Source: Nitrospirota bacterium
GTDB lineage: Bacteria > Nitrospirota > Thermodesulfovibrionia > Thermodesulfovibrionales > UBA6898
Direction of reading: 5' to 3'
Assembly (NCBI GenBank): GCA_021783515.1
Contig: JAJXTV010000008.1
Location: 44,217 to 108,216, forward strand
DNA: 64,000 bases
The notes below the pieces were generated by a model that ran no database searches, was not told where the DNA came from, and saw nothing but the letters and a program-made list of their open reading frames with translations. Below, one piece after another: positions 1 through 10,327 of the stretch (positions are counted from its first letter, which is position 1; every line of letters starts with the position of its first letter). The position numbers and the translations under genes are program-made.

Positions 1-1176
1 AACCTGAAGGCCCGCGCAACCGAAGACATCACGGTGAAGGCAAGGCTGTTGATGTACAAGGTTTGGGGGCATGAGACCGAAGAGCCGGTCGCCGGCCCGT
101 CAAGCGCATTCTTCGCGGATAAGTTCTTCGTCTTCGACGGCAATGTCGGCCATCTCCCGGAGGACAACATCCTCAGAGTGGACCAGGCCTTCGCCACATG
201 GTCGAATATCGCAAATCAGCCGATCTGGTTCTCGGTCGGCAGAAGGCCGTCGACCAGCGGCGTACCCACGAATCTCAGGGAGAACCTCGAGAGGAGCGGA
301 AATGCCGGCGTGCCGGGACTCATGATCGACTATGCCTTCGACGGCGCGACGCTCGGGGTGGCGCCGGACATCGAGGCGCTCCCCGGCGCATACGCAAAGA
401 TCTGCTACGGCAAGGGCTTCGACAGCGGCTACAGGCCGAACAACGGCCTTGAGGACGTCGGCTTTCTCGGGATAAACGTCGCCCCCTACGATACCGACAA
501 TCTCCATGTCGAACTGCAGTGGGACAGGGCGTTCGGCCTCTTCGGCTATCCTGAGTACCGCAACGGCACGAACCTCGGCTTCGGACCCAACGTCAACCTC
601 GGGGACGTCGACCAGTACGGGATAACGGTGATGGGCAAGCTCTTCGACAACCTGAACCTCTTTGCAAGCGGCGCGCTGAGCGTTACGCATCCCAACGACA
701 ATCTCGTAACGGTCGTCGCGCCGGGCGTTCCCGGAGGGCTGCTGCCGGTCGGCGGACTCATGTACGACGCCGGCGGCGAGAGGAAAAACCATACGGGCGG
801 AGCCCTCTATCTCGGTGCGCGGTACGACTTCATCTCGACCGGAACGAAGATCGGCCTGGAGTACAACTACGGCTCGAAATACTGGCTCGCCTTCGACCCG
901 ACCTCGGACGACATGTGGACGAGCAAGCTCGGCGCCCACGGCAGCGTCTACGAGGCATACGTTATTCAGGAGATCAAGAACAAGCCGCTTTCGAAATACG
1001 GCAAGGCATATTTCCGGCTCGGCTATCAGTATTATGACTTCAAATATACCGGCAGCAACAACTGGGTCGGAGAACCGAAAAGCATGTCTGACCTGAACAA
1101 TCCGATGAACGCCCAGATGTTCCCGCCGCTCGACAAGGCGCACGACATCTACCTTACCTTCGACGTGACGTTCTGA
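1..1176 (+). CDS. DUF3373-type outer-membrane porin, 5'-truncated by the window edge
   Basis: The frame is open from base 1, so the listed GTG start at 34 is probably internal and the gene begins outside the window. The 391 visible residues are rich in alternating aromatic/polar strands and Gly/Asn turns, and end in LTFDVTF with the terminal Phe typical of beta-barrel outer-membrane proteins. Overall it resembles DUF3373 porin-like proteins found in Geobacter and Nitrospirota; the family has no defined substrate. A strong intrinsic terminator follows the stop codon, so this is the last gene of its transcript. Family assignment is from recalled similarity; the barrel character is visible in the sequence. 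Confidence 0.72.
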   Translation, partial: NLKARATEDITVKARLLMYKVWGHETEEPVAGPSSAFFADKFFVFDGNVGHLPEDNILRVDQAFATWSNIANQPIWFSVGRRPSTSGVPTNLRENLERSGNAGVPGLMIDYAFDGATLGVAPDIEALPGAYAKICYGKGFDSGYRPNNGLEDVGFLGINVAPYDTDNLHVELQWDRAFGLFGYPEYRNGTNLGFGPNVNLGDVDQYGITVMGKLFDNLNLFASGALSVTHPNDNLVTVVAPGVPGGLLPVGGLMYDAGGERKNHTGGALYLGARYDFISTGTKIGLEYNYGSKYWLAFDPTSDDMWTSKLGAHGSVYEAYVIQEIKNKPLSKYGKAYFRLGYQYYDFKYTGSNNWVGEPKSMSDLNNPMNAQMFPPLDKAHDIYLTFDVTF

Positions 1177-1192
1177 AGTACCCTCCCCCATT

Positions 1193-1219
1193 GGAGGGGC
1201 GCAAGCCCCTCCTTTTTTT
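1193..1219 (+). terminator. Rho-independent terminator after the porin gene
   Basis: A perfect 8-bp stem GGAGGGGC / GCCCCTCC with a GCAA tetraloop is followed by seven T residues. It lies 17 bases after the porin stop. The U tract is present only on the + strand, so it does not serve the convergent ftsH gene. Confidence 0.92.
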
Positions 1220-1258
1220 GCCTGACTCTATCTCCCCCTCGCCTATGCGCGGAAAGGC

Positions 1259-3169
1259 CTATCCATTCTTTTCCCTCGCCTCTTGGATGATCTTCTCGAT
1301 CTGGCCTTTTTCGAGGACCTCTTCCTTCAGGAGCGCCTCTGCAAGCGCGTCGAGCACAGGCCTGTTTCCGGCCAGGATCTTCTGCGCCTTCTCGTCTGCC
1401 TCGCTGATCAGCTTCTGGATTTCCTGGTCCATGATCCAGGCCATCTCTTCGCTATAGCGCTTCGGCATCGAGAGCTCGCGGCCGAGAAACGGGTGTTCCT
1501 CGCCCCGGCCGAGGTTCACCGGGCCGATCCTGTCGCTCATGCCCCACTGGGAGACCATCTTCTCTGCAAGCGACGTAGCCTCTTTCAGATCGCTCGCCGC
1601 GCCGCTGCTGACGTCGTTGAAGACCAGCTTCTCGGCGTTCCTTCCGCCCAAGGCCACGCAGAGCCTGTTGACGAGATAGGCCTTCGGATAATAATGCCTG
1701 TCCTCCTCGGGGAGGAGCTGGGTCACGCCCATCGCCATGCCGCGCGGGATGATGCTCACCTTATAGATAGGGTCGGTGCCCGGCAGCTCCCGGGCCACCA
1801 GGGTATGCCCCGCCTCGTGATAGGCGGTGATCTTCTTTTCGAGATCGCTGATAGTCTCTTCCCGCTTCGAACCCATCAGGATGATGTCCTTCGCCTCCTC
1901 GAAATCGCTCATCTCCACCTTTTCCTTCTTCTTCCGCAGGGCGACCAGCGCCGCCTCGTTCGCCAGGTTTTCGAGGTCCGCGCCCGTCATCCCGGGGGTC
2001 CCCTTGCCGATTGTATCGAGGTCCACGTCGTCCGACAGGATCTTGGCCCTTACGTGGATCTGAAGTATCGCCTTCCGTTCCTTCCATCCGGGCCTGTCGA
2101 CCACGATATGTCTGTCGAACCGGCCCGGCCTCAGAAGGGCGGGATCGAGCACGTCCGGCCGGTTGGTCGCCGCCATGACGATCACCTCTTCATGCGGGTC
2201 GAAGCCGTCCATCTCGCTCAGGAGCTGATTGAGGGTCTGTTCCCTTTCGTCGTGTCCTCCCCCCAGCCCCGCGCCTCTGGTCCTTCCGACCGCGTCGATC
2301 TCGTCGATAAAGATTATGCTGGGATGCGTCGTTCTGGCCTTCTGGAACATGTCCCTCACCCGCGACGCACCGACCCCGACGAACATCTCTATGAACTCCG
2401 ATGCGCTGATGCTGTAAAAAGGCACGCCCGCCTCGCCTGCGGTGGCCCGGGCAAGGAGCGTCTTGCCGGTCCCGGGAGGCCCGATCAGGAGCACCCCCTT
2501 GGGGACCTTTGCCCCGATCTTTGCGTACCTCGAAGGGTCCTTCAGATACTCGATCGTCTCCCGGAGCTCCTGCTTCACGTTGTCCATGCCGGCCACGTCC
2601 TGAAACGTCACGCCCGGCTTTTTTGTGTCGAAAAGTTTCGCCTTGCTCTGTCCGAAGGTGAAAAGACCCCCCGCCCCGCCCTGGATCTGGTGCTGGGCCC
2701 TCCTCATGATCCACATCCATACCCCGATGATCAACACCCAGGGCAGAACTCCGATCACGAACTGCCAGAAGAGCGATTTCCCCTCCTCGGGCTCGACGTT
2801 GATCACCACGTTCTTCTTTTCGAGCTCGGCGAGAAGGTCTTCTCCCTGAAACGACGGCAGATATGTCCGGAATTCGGTGACCGCCACCGGTTTCTTTTCG
2901 CCCGGATAGGTAATGTCGACCTTCCTGACGAACTCACCTGTCACCTCGAGCTTCTTTATCGAAACCGACTTGATGTTCCCGGCGCCGAGCTGCTCGATGA
3001 ACTTGGTATAGTTTATGTCGTACCGCTGAGGCCCGGAAGGGGCGAAGTACTGGCTCCACAGGAACATAACGAGGAAGACGAGCAGCACTGCAGCCGACAT
3101 TCTCCACTGGGGATTCCTGAATTTTCCGGAAATATTCTCTTTCATGCCAGGGTCTTTTGTTTCAGCCAT
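1259..3169 (-). CDS. ftsH: ATP-dependent zinc metalloprotease FtsH
   Basis: Membrane-anchored AAA+ protease that degrades misfolded membrane proteins and selected regulators. There are two N-terminal membrane segments (about residues 24-43 and 133-155) around a periplasmic domain. The AAA module follows, with Walker A GPPGTGKT (about 230-237), Walker B IIFIDEID (about 285-291) and the second region of homology [18 protein letters not shown]. The zinc-binding HEAGH motif is at about 451-455. The 636-residue length is normal. No good ribosome binding site precedes the ATG at 3169, so the Met at residue 9 is an alternative start. It is convergent with the porin and divergent from the next gene; no operon partner is visible. 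Confidence 0.97.
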   Translation of the reverse strand: MAETKDPGMKENISGKFRNPQWRMSAAVLLVFLVMFLWSQYFAPSGPQRYDINYTKFIEQLGAGNIKSVSIKKLEVTGEFVRKVDITYPGEKKPVAVTEFRTYLPSFQGEDLLAELEKKNVVINVEPEEGKSLFWQFVIGVLPWVLIIGVWMWIMRRAQHQIQGGAGGLFTFGQSKAKLFDTKKPGVTFQDVAGMDNVKQELRETIEYLKDPSRYAKIGAKVPKGVLLIGPPGTGKTLLARATAGEAGVPFYSISASEFIEMFVGVGASRVRDMFQKARTTHPSIIFIDEIDAVGRTRGAGLGGGHDEREQTLNQLLSEMDGFDPHEEVIVMAATNRPDVLDPALLRPGRFDRHIVVDRPGWKERKAILQIHVRAKILSDDVDLDTIGKGTPGMTGADLENLANEAALVALRKKKEKVEMSDFEEAKDIILMGSKREETISDLEKKITAYHEAGHTLVARELPGTDPIYKVSIIPRGMAMGVTQLLPEEDRHYYPKAYLVNRLCVALGGRNAEKLVFNDVSSGAASDLKEATSLAEKMVSQWGMSDRIGPVNLGRGEEHPFLGRELSMPKRYSEEMAWIMDQEIQKLISEADEKAQKILAGNRPVLDALAEALLKEEVLEKGQIEKIIQEAREKNG

Positions 3170-3345
3170 GCAGTCATTGTAACATCTTATCCGGAAATCT
3201 AGAAGCGTCCTTTTTCTCCGTCTTATATCCCCGTTGCCTCAAACAGAAATCGATGCGAAATGATATCTATGCAACCCGCCCGGAAATGGATACAATGAAA
3301 TTGAGGAAACGGAAAATACAATCCCTCAGGAGGAGAAAGGGACCT

Positions 3346-3789
3346 ATGGACAGAATAATTATCGCCGTTGATCTGGGTCGTTTCAGGGCCTATCGCGTCA
3401 CACAGGAAATACTGGAAAGTCCGCATCTGAAAATGATTGAGAGCTACGACTCGATCGAGGGGCGGACGAAGCTGATCGACAAAGTCACCGACACGGCGGG
3501 GCGTTTCAGCAGGAAGGCGTCCGGGACGAAGGTCGCAGGATACCCGGAGCAGCACAATTTGGCACTCGAAGAGGACAAGAAGATCATAAAAAAAATCGCC
3601 GATGATATCGAGGTCCTCCTTTCGAAAAACAACTCGACCGAATGGTATTTCGCCGCTCCGACGGAGATCAACGGCCGCATCATCGAAAGGCTTTCTTCCG
3701 AGGCAAAGGCTCGGCTGGCAAAGAACGTCCCGGCGAACATCACCAAGGCGAAGAAGGCGGACATCCTCTCGTATTTCGCGGCGGCATGA
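3346..3789 (+). CDS. Host attachment protein-like (BaeRF family) protein
   Basis: A 147-residue protein. The ORF track starts it at 3157, but the ATG at 3346 is preceded by AGGAGGAG at the right spacing and begins MDRIIIAVDLGRFRAYRV, so I use that start. The conserved C-terminal region (YFAAPTEINGRIIERLS, AKARLAKNVPANITK) matches the layout of the Host_attach/BaeRF group, relatives of archaeo-eukaryotic release factor domains. These proteins are mostly uncharacterised; the 'attachment' name comes from Agrobacterium. Its stop overlaps the alanine dehydrogenase start (ATGA), so the two are translationally coupled. Family call is moderate; biological role unknown. Confidence 0.62.
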   Translation: MDRIIIAVDLGRFRAYRVTQEILESPHLKMIESYDSIEGRTKLIDKVTDTAGRFSRKASGTKVAGYPEQHNLALEEDKKIIKKIADDIEVLLSKNNSTEWYFAAPTEINGRIIERLSSEAKARLAKNVPANITKAKKADILSYFAAA

Positions 3790-4868
3790 TCATCGGCGTT
3801 CCGAAGGAGATAAAGAAGGAGGAGTACCGCGTCGGCATCGTGCCGTCGGGGGTGAAAGAGCTCAGGGCCGCGGGACATACCCTCCTGATAGAGAAAGATG
3901 CGGGCGCGGGCAGCGGCTTCAGCGATGAAGAGTACCTCGATGCCGACGCCGACGTCGTCGAACAGGGCGTCCTCTTCGAAAAATCCGATCTCATCGTCAA
4001 GGTGAAGGAGCCGCTGCCCGAGGAGTACGGCCTGCTGAGGCAGGGGCAGACGGTCTTCACCTATCTTCATCTCGCCCCGAACAGGGAACTGACCCGTTTT
4101 CTCGTCGAACGAAACATCACGGCGCTCGGCTACGAAACGCTCGAAAAAGGCGGAGCGTTGCCGCTCCTTTCGCCGATGAGCGAAGTGGCCGGAAGGATGG
4201 CGCCTCTCATGGCGGTCTACTACCTGCAGATGATCCACGGCGGCACCGGCGTGCTCGCCACCGGCGTCGCCGGCGTCAGGCCGGCGAAGGCGCTCATCCT
4301 CGGCGCCGGGGTAGTCGGCAGCAACGCCGCGAGGGTCTGCATCGGTCTCGGCATGGACACGGTCGTCATCAGCAAGGGCACCGACAAGCTTCAGCGTCTC
4401 GACGAGCTCTTCATGGGAAGGATCCATACCCTGCCGGTGACCGCGCATGACGTGGGGGAAGAGGTCAGGGACGCCGACATTGTGATAGGCGGGGTGCTCG
4501 TGCCGGGAGGCAGGACGCCGGTGCTGATCCCCAGGGCGATGCTCGCCACGATGAAAAAAGGGGCGGTGATCGTCGACGTTGCCGTCGACCAGGGAGGCTG
4601 CGTGGAGACGTCGAGGCCGACCACCCACGACAATCCGGTCTACACCGTCGACGGCATCATCCACTACGCCGTCGCTAACATGCCCGGCGCATTTCCGCGG
4701 ACCTCGACGATCGCTCTTACGAACGCAACGCTGCCGTATATAAAGATGATCGCGGACCTCGGGGTCGAAAGAGCGATCGCACAAGATCCCGCCCTCAGGA
4801 GCGCGCTGAACACCCACCAGGGCAAGATCGTCCACCCCGTAGTCGCTGCGGCTTATGCCGGTCAGTAA
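3786..4868 (+). CDS. ald: Alanine dehydrogenase
   Basis: NAD-dependent oxidative deamination of L-alanine to pyruvate and ammonium (EC 1.4.1.1). The ATG at 3786 overlaps the upstream stop as ATGA and gives MIIGVPKEIKKEEYRVG, the canonical N terminus; the longer ORF-track version is not needed. Lys74 (VKVKEP) and His95 (YLHLA) correspond to the family's substrate-binding Lys and catalytic His. The Rossmann motif GAGVVGSNAA lies at about 173-182. At 360 residues it is of normal family size. It is coupled to the BaeRF-like gene and followed immediately by a palindromic repeat. Confidence 0.95.
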   Translation: MIIGVPKEIKKEEYRVGIVPSGVKELRAAGHTLLIEKDAGAGSGFSDEEYLDADADVVEQGVLFEKSDLIVKVKEPLPEEYGLLRQGQTVFTYLHLAPNRELTRFLVERNITALGYETLEKGGALPLLSPMSEVAGRMAPLMAVYYLQMIHGGTGVLATGVAGVRPAKALILGAGVVGSNAARVCIGLGMDTVVISKGTDKLQRLDELFMGRIHTLPVTAHDVGEEVRDADIVIGGVLVPGGRTPVLIPRAMLATMKKGAVIVDVAVDQGGCVETSRPTTHDNPVYTVDGIIHYAVANMPGAFPRTSTIALTNATLPYIKMIADLGVERAIAQDPALRSALNTHQGKIVHPVVAAAYAGQ

Positions 4869-4869
4869 G

Positions 4870-4887
4870 GGCGTATTGCAATACGCC
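4870..4887. repeat. 18-bp perfect palindrome after ald
   Basis: GGCGTATTGCAATACGCC reads identically on both strands and begins two bases after the ald stop codon. There is no T tract, so it is not a standard intrinsic terminator. It resembles a trimmed copy of the widespread GGGGC...GCCCC palindromes, like the one at 43414-43441. Confidence 0.8.
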
Positions 4888-4971
4888 GCTGGCCGATAGC
4901 CCCGTCACGCCAGACATTTTCTCTCCTTCCGGTGGCATACTATAAAGGGTAAGCGTCCATCGAGACGGATC

Positions 4972-4985
4972 GGAGGTGCCTCATA
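4972..4985 (+). promoter_or_regulatory. Shine-Dalgarno GGAGGT positioned on an AUA start codon
   Basis: GGAGGT (4972-4977) is followed after five bases (GCCTC) by ATA in frame with the ABC ATPase. The in-frame GTG at 5007, chosen by the ORF track, has no Shine-Dalgarno. The eight codons gained (xSRDVVFK) match the usual family N terminus. Confidence 0.6.
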
Positions 4986-5693
4986 TCCCGGGATGTCGTA
5001 TTTAAGGTGAAAGGGCTGGCCAAACTCTACCGCATGGGAGAGGTCGAGGTCCACGCGCTCCGCGGCGTCGACCTGGACCTCTTCGCCGGGGAACTGGTCG
5101 TCCTCCTCGGCCCCTCCGGCAGCGGAAAGTCGACGCTCCTGAATATCCTCGGCGGACTCGACACCGCATCGGCCGGAGAGGTAGTATACCGGGAAAAAGA
5201 CCTCACAAGGGCCGCCGAGCGCGAGTTGACGGAATACCGCAGGCATCATGTCGGGTTCGTCTTTCAGTTCTACAACCTCATCCCGAGCCTGACCGCGCAG
5301 GAGAATGTGGCGGTCGTCACCGATATCGCGAAAAGACCGATGAAACCCGAAGACGCGCTCAGTCTCGTGGGGCTGGGGGAAAGACTCACTCACTTCCCCG
5401 CCCAGATGTCCGGCGGGGAGCAGCAGCGCGTAGCAATCGCGCGGGCGATCGCGAAAAACCCCGACGTCCTGCTCTGCGATGAGCCGACCGGCGCCCTCGA
5501 TTCCACAACCGGCATAAAGGTGCTCGAAGCGCTCGAGAGAGCCAACCGCGAACTCGCCACGACTACGGTCATCATCACCCATAACGCCGATATCGCCGGC
5601 ATCGCCGACCGCGTCATCCACCTCAGCGACGGCAGGATATCCGAAGTCAGCGTCAACGACGTGAAGAAGCGTCCGGGGGACCTCCACTGGTGA
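4983..5693 (+). CDS. ABC transporter ATP-binding protein, MacB/LolD type
   Basis: Nucleotide-binding subunit of a type VII (MacB/LolCDE-like) ABC system. It shows Walker [10 protein letters not shown], the Q-loop FQFYN, the signature MSGGEQQR, Walker [13 protein letters not shown] and the switch His in TVIITHNA. The ORF track starts at GTG 5007. I place the start at the AUA codon at 4983, which has a well-spaced GGAGGT and restores the usual N terminus ([11 protein letters not shown]), giving 236 residues; this is inference. The stop overlaps the permease start (GTGA), so the genes are coupled. With the following permease and HlyD adaptor it forms a tripartite export pump; substrate unknown. 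Confidence 0.93.
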   Translation: MSRDVVFKVKGLAKLYRMGEVEVHALRGVDLDLFAGELVVLLGPSGSGKSTLLNILGGLDTASAGEVVYREKDLTRAAERELTEYRRHHVGFVFQFYNLIPSLTAQENVAVVTDIAKRPMKPEDALSLVGLGERLTHFPAQMSGGEQQRVAIARAIAKNPDVLLCDEPTGALDSTTGIKVLEALERANRELATTTVIITHNADIAGIADRVIHLSDGRISEVSVNDVKKRPGDLHW

Positions 5694-8062
5694 TTCCCCT
5701 CCCGATGCTCGACCGCAAGCTTCTGCGCGACCTCTGGAAAATGAAGGGGCAGGCGCTCGCAATCGTCCTCGTTATCGTAAGCGGCGTCGCAACTTACGTG
5801 ATGCTGATCGGCACCATGGATTCGCTGAATATGACGAGAGACAGGTTTTATCGCGACCATCGCTTCGCCGATGTCTTCGCGCAGCTGAAGCGCGCGCCGG
5901 ACTCCGTGAAGGCCCAAATCGCGGAAATACCGGGTATCGGGACGGCCGAGACCCGCGTGGCCGCCGACGTGAAACTCGACATCAAGGGTTTCCCTGAGCC
6001 TGTGACGGCGCGGATCGTCTCACTGCCGGACGTCGGTCAGCCCCTTCTCAACACGCCCTACATCAGAAAGGGAAGGATGCTCGAGCCGTACCGGTCCGAC
6101 GAAGTGCTTGTGAGCGAGGCGTTTGCCGAAGCGCACCGCCTCTCGCCGGGCGACACCTTCGGCGCGGTCATCAACGGCAGGTGGAAGACGCTCGTCATCG
6201 TCGGCACCGCCCTTTCGCCGGAATTCGTTCTCCAGTCGAGACCCGGGGCGATCAGTCCGGACTACAAACGCTATGCGATACTCTGGATGGGGCGCGACGG
6301 CCTCGGGACCGCATACAACATGAAAGGCGCATTCAACGACGTGATCCTGACCCTCTCCCGCGGCGCAAGGGCGGAGGACGTCATCCTGCGGCTCGACTCT
6401 CTCCTCGACCGGTACGGAGGTCTCGGAGCCTATGCCAGAAAGGAGCAGATATCCCACCGTTTTCTGAGCGAAGAGTTCAAGCAGCTCCAGAGAAGCGCAG
6501 ACATCTTCCCTGCGATCTTCATCGCCGTCTCGGCCTTTTTGCTGAACGTCGTCGTCAGCAGGACCGTCGGCATCCAGCGCGACCAGATCGCGATTCTGAA
6601 GGCCTTCGGATACTCCAACCTCGGCGTCGGCGTCCATTATACGAAGATGGTGCTTGTCATTGTAGTCGCAGGCATCGCGGGCGGCCTCGCCGCGGGGACG
6701 CGCCTCGGAGAGGCCCTCGGCGGCGTCTATATGGCATTTTACCGCTTCCCCTATCTCGTCTTCGAGCTGAGGCCGGGGGTCGCCCTTACCGCCGCCGGCA
6801 TCACGACCGCGGCGGCGCTGGCAGGCACGTTTTTCTCGGTCCACCGGGCCGCGACGCTCCCGCCCGCAGAGGCGATGCGTCCCGAGCCGCCCGCACTGTA
6901 CCGCCGCTCTATTGTGGAGCGTCTCGGCATCGGCAGGCTCCTCGCGCAGCCGACCCGGATGATCCTGCGGAATATCGGCAAAAGGCCGGCCCGCTCCCTG
7001 CTGATGATCGCCGGGGTCGCGCTCTCCTGTGCTATCATGATAGCAGCGACTTTTTCGAAAGACGCCGTCGACTTTATGGTCGACGTCCAGTTTACACGTT
7101 CTCAGAAGGAGGACCTCACGGTGACGTTTACCGATCCTACCTCGAAGAAAGCGGTCTACGAGTTGATGGGGCTTCGGGGTGTGACCCATGCGGAGGTCTT
7201 CAGGTCCGTCCCCGCCCGCCTCAGGTTCGGCCACCGGAGCTACCGGACGTCGATCCAGGGGATAGAGCCCGGGGGCTCTCTCAACACCCCTCTCGACAGC
7301 AGCCTGAGGCCGATCAGCCTCCCTGAAGACGGCATCGTACTCAACGACTATCTCGGCGCCATCCTCGGAATCAGGCCGGGAGACATGCTCACGGTCGAGG
7401 TGCTCGAAGGAAACCGGCCGGTCCGTCAGGTGCCGGTGGTCGGACTCGTCAAGCAGTATATCGGGCTGCAGGGGTATATGGACATCCATGCCCTCAACCG
7501 GCTCATGAAGGAAGGCGGCGCAATCTCCGGCGCCTACCTCTCTGTGGACCCGCGCTACCGGGCCGAGGTGTATAAGACCCTCGTCGAAATGCCGAGGGTG
7601 GCCGGCGCGGTCGTGAGGAAGGAGGAGATCAGGAATTTTTATGATACCCAGGCGGAGGCGCTCCTCTTTTTCACCTTTATCGCCACTATCCTCGGGGGCA
7701 CGATCGCCTTCGGCGTCGTCTATAACAGCGCACGGATCGCACTTTCCGAGCGGAGCAGGGAACTGGCGAGCCTGCGGGTGCTCGGCTACACTCGCGCAGA
7801 GATCTCGTATATCTTCCTCGGGGAGCTGGGGCTGATAACGATCGCGTCGATCCCGTTGGGAATGCTGATGGGCCGCGAGATCGCTTCGTATATCGCCAGG
7901 GCGATCAGCTCGGAGCTCTTCCGGGTGCCGATGGTGATAGGCGGCGCGACTTACTCTCTCGCCGCCGCGGTGGTGGTCGTCTCGGCGTGCTTTTCCGGCC
8001 TCATCGTGCGCCACCGGCTTGACCACCTCGATCTCGTGGCGGTCCTGAAGGCGAGGGAATAG
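5690..8062 (+). CDS. ABC transporter permease with two FtsX domains
   Basis: A 790-residue permease. An N-terminal membrane segment ([20 protein letters not shown]) leads into a periplasmic domain. Next comes an FtsX block of three helices (about 275-400), then a second N-type segment ([20 protein letters not shown], about 440), a second extracytoplasmic domain and a C-terminal FtsX block (about 660-785). This duplicated architecture differs from the single four-helix MacB. The start is GTG at 5690 overlapping the ATPase stop; an internal ATG at 5705 is an alternative. It should pair with the ATPase and the HlyD protein 5 bp downstream. Export of a lipophilic or antimicrobial compound is plausible, but the substrate is not evident. 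Confidence 0.9.
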   Translation: MIPLPMLDRKLLRDLWKMKGQALAIVLVIVSGVATYVMLIGTMDSLNMTRDRFYRDHRFADVFAQLKRAPDSVKAQIAEIPGIGTAETRVAADVKLDIKGFPEPVTARIVSLPDVGQPLLNTPYIRKGRMLEPYRSDEVLVSEAFAEAHRLSPGDTFGAVINGRWKTLVIVGTALSPEFVLQSRPGAISPDYKRYAILWMGRDGLGTAYNMKGAFNDVILTLSRGARAEDVILRLDSLLDRYGGLGAYARKEQISHRFLSEEFKQLQRSADIFPAIFIAVSAFLLNVVVSRTVGIQRDQIAILKAFGYSNLGVGVHYTKMVLVIVVAGIAGGLAAGTRLGEALGGVYMAFYRFPYLVFELRPGVALTAAGITTAAALAGTFFSVHRAATLPPAEAMRPEPPALYRRSIVERLGIGRLLAQPTRMILRNIGKRPARSLLMIAGVALSCAIMIAATFSKDAVDFMVDVQFTRSQKEDLTVTFTDPTSKKAVYELMGLRGVTHAEVFRSVPARLRFGHRSYRTSIQGIEPGGSLNTPLDSSLRPISLPEDGIVLNDYLGAILGIRPGDMLTVEVLEGNRPVRQVPVVGLVKQYIGLQGYMDIHALNRLMKEGGAISGAYLSVDPRYRAEVYKTLVEMPRVAGAVVRKEEIRNFYDTQAEALLFFTFIATILGGTIAFGVVYNSARIALSERSRELASLRVLGYTRAEISYIFLGELGLITIASIPLGMLMGREIASYIARAISSELFRVPMVIGGATYSLAAAVVVVSACFSGLIVRHRLDHLDLVAVLKARE

Positions 8063-8067
8063 ACGGC

Positions 8068-9261
8068 ATGAGCAGAACGAGATGGCTCCTCCTGGCCGCC
8101 GTCGCCGCGGTCGTCGTTTTTTCGATCATGTACGGCTTCATGCCGAAGCCGGCGGTGGTCGACATCGTAAAAGCCGCGAAGGGTCCGATGACGGTGACCG
8201 TCGAGGAGGAAGGCAAGACGAGGGTAAAAGACCGGTATGTCATCTCGGCGCCGGTGGCAGGCTTTCTCAGGCGCATCGACCTGGACGTGGGAGACCCGGT
8301 GAAGAAGGGGCAGGTCGTGGCCGACCTCGAATCGCAGAAGGCCCCTGTCCTTGATCCGAGAAGCCGGGCCGCAGCCGAGGCATCGGTCTCGGCCGCCGGG
8401 GCTATGCTCGCTGCGGCAGAGGAAACCGTTAGCGCCCGGACGGCCGCCGCGGACTACGCAAAGGCGAATGCCGCACGGTCAAGGAAGCTGTTTGAGTCGG
8501 GGTATATCTCGAGGGATGCAATGGACCAGTCCGAAAGCGAGGCAAAGCGCACCGCAGCCGACCTGCTTGCGGCAGAAGCCGCGGCGAAGTCCGCGCGGTT
8601 CGAGCTCGCAAAAGCGCGGAGCGCCCTCGGGTATTCCGCTGCGGAGCAGACAGTTAACCGCGGCAAGATCGTCCCTGTCCGCGCTCCGGCCCCCGGGTGC
8701 GTTCTGAAGATCTATCACGAGAGTGAAGGCTCGGTGAATGCCGGCGATCCCCTGATCGACATCGGCGATCCCGCCGGTCTGGAAGTGAAGGTGGAAGTCC
8801 TCTCCGAGGACGCGGTCAGGATAAAGCCGGGGATGACCGTACTCTTCGAACGCTGGGGCGGCGAGGGAAATCTTTTGGGAAAGGTGCGGACCGTCGAGCC
8901 GGCCGGCTTTACGAAGATCTCGAGCCTCGGCGTCGAAGAACAGAGGACGCTTGTCATCGCCGACATTACGGCTCCGCCGGAGAGTTGGCAAAAGCTCGGC
9001 GACGGTTATCGCGTCGACGCCCGCTTCGTGATCTGGGAAGGGAAAGACGTGCTTCAGGTCCCGGCCGCCGCCCTCTTCAGAAAGGGCGACGGATGGGACG
9101 TCTTTATCGTGCGCGGCGGGAAAGCCCGTCTTCAGCCCGTTCAGCTCGGACACAGGACCGGACTGGCCGCCGAGATCGTTTCAGGACTCGCTGCAGGCGA
9201 CCAGGTGATCGCCCATCCCGACGATTCGGTCAGGGACGGCTCGCGCGTAAGGCCGCGGTAA
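8068..9261 (+). CDS. HlyD/RND-type periplasmic adaptor subunit
   Basis: A 397-residue membrane-fusion protein that would link the inner-membrane ABC pump to an outer-membrane channel. An N-terminal anchor (WLLLAAVAAVVVFSIMYGF) is followed by a biotinyl-lipoyl-like half (VISAPVAGFLRRIDLDVGD), an Ala-rich alpha-helical hairpin (about residues 90-185), the second lipoyl half (VRAPAPGCVLKIYHESEG) and beta-barrel domains. It starts 5 bp after the permease stop and is the last gene of the operon. No outer-membrane TolC-like gene is adjacent. It converges on the DUF3108 gene with a 12-bp gap and no visible terminator. Confidence 0.9.
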   Translation: MSRTRWLLLAAVAAVVVFSIMYGFMPKPAVVDIVKAAKGPMTVTVEEEGKTRVKDRYVISAPVAGFLRRIDLDVGDPVKKGQVVADLESQKAPVLDPRSRAAAEASVSAAGAMLAAAEETVSARTAAADYAKANAARSRKLFESGYISRDAMDQSESEAKRTAADLLAAEAAAKSARFELAKARSALGYSAAEQTVNRGKIVPVRAPAPGCVLKIYHESEGSVNAGDPLIDIGDPAGLEVKVEVLSEDAVRIKPGMTVLFERWGGEGNLLGKVRTVEPAGFTKISSLGVEEQRTLVIADITAPPESWQKLGDGYRVDARFVIWEGKDVLQVPAAALFRKGDGWDVFIVRGGKARLQPVQLGHRTGLAAEIVSGLAAGDQVIAHPDDSVRDGSRVRPR

Positions 9262-9273
9262 GATACAGCCCGG

Positions 9274-10086
9274 CTATCGTTCGGTCTCGACCTTCTTCAA
9301 CTCCGCCACGACCCTGCCGATCGGGACCTTTGTCTCGACCCTGACCGGGAACCTGTTTTCGTCATTCGAGAGCCAGATGCGGATGTCGCCCTTGTTCTGG
9401 AAGAGGCCGTCGGACTTGAGGACCGGCTTGACGACGATCGCGTCGATCTCGCCCTTGTCCGCGAACTTCACCCTCTCCCTGCCAAGCACGCTCACCTCGG
9501 CATTCAGAAACTTGTTGCTGTCGAATACGTCGATGAAGATCTTCTTTTCCGGCTCCAGCTGCTTCGTCCTGAGAAAATAGAATCCCGAGATCACGTCCCA
9601 GAAGACTCCCTGTTTTCCTTCGTGGTCCTTCCTGAGCCCCTTCAGATAATCGAAATAGGTGATCTTCCCGTTTTCCGCGTCGAACCTCGTCTCTTTGTCG
9701 CTCCGGTACTTGCCCTCACGCTGGCGTATCCTGAAGTTCAGCGGCAGGCCGTCTTTGACCTTGCTCTCCGCGAAATCCTCCACCTTGTAGAAGTTCGAAA
9801 GAAAGGCCGCCGAATGCACCTCGGAGGTGATCCTGACAAGCCCCCGATCTCTGCTGCCTTCGAGGACCGCGCTTCCGACATAGATACCGATCCAGTAGAT
9901 ATCGTAATAAAATTTTTCCCGCGTATAATGCAGGAGCCGTGGAACTGCTCCGGACCGGAGGACCGGGGCAGGAGCATCGCCTCCCGGCGCTGTTTCGGGA
10001 ACGACTGCCGCCGCCGCGGCATAGAGCAGCGCGCAGGACAGGAACATCGCCGTCACAAGAAACGGAAGCCGCTTCGCCCTTGTCAT
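9274..10086 (-). CDS. DUF3108 family exported protein
   Basis: A 270-residue protein using the ATG at 10086, which gives MTRAKRLPFLVTAMFLSCALLY, a Sec signal peptide with an Ala-rich cleavage region. The longer ORF-track start would bury it. The body (FYYDIYWIGIYVGSA, ITSEVHSAAFLSNFYKVEDFAES, WLSNDENRFPVRVETKVPIG) is typical of DUF3108, periplasmic proteins of unknown function thought to form a beta-rich fold. A single Cys in the leader is not in a good lipobox. It stands alone on this strand with a gap of about 240 bp upstream in which I recognise nothing. Confidence 0.82.
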   Translation of the reverse strand: MTRAKRLPFLVTAMFLSCALLYAAAAAVVPETAPGGDAPAPVLRSGAVPRLLHYTREKFYYDIYWIGIYVGSAVLEGSRDRGLVRITSEVHSAAFLSNFYKVEDFAESKVKDGLPLNFRIRQREGKYRSDKETRFDAENGKITYFDYLKGLRKDHEGKQGVFWDVISGFYFLRTKQLEPEKKIFIDVFDSNKFLNAEVSVLGRERVKFADKGEIDAIVVKPVLKSDGLFQNKGDIRIWLSNDENRFPVRVETKVPIGRVVAELKKVETER

Positions 10087-10327
10087 CTTTGCACCGTCCC
10101 AGGCATATTCTATAGTAAATGAAGAAATCCGCCGAATACAACCAGGAGGCATGTGGTGAGCGGTCTGTGGGCCTGGGGAAGGAAAGTTTACCCTGTCGTT
10201 TCATACCGGCGGGAAAGTTCCTCACATCCTTTCTGATGCGATAGGCTTTCGGGCCGCTCCCCCCGCCTCTATGGTAATATTTCTTCAACTGGTGGGTTTA
10301 TGCGGCAAGCGTGCGAGGGACGAGCGG

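Noticed and set aside
100-1191. 363-codon ORF on the - strand antisense to the porin
   Set aside because: Shadow of the porin reading frame; Arg/Val/Glu-rich with no motif, and the + strand protein is clearly a barrel.
1283-3202. 639-codon ORF antisense to ftsH
   Set aside because: Mirror of FtsH codon usage; the - strand shows all FtsH motifs.
6020-8026. 668-codon ORF antisense to the ABC permease
   Set aside because: High-GC shadow ORF, rich in Asp/Arg/His, no domains.
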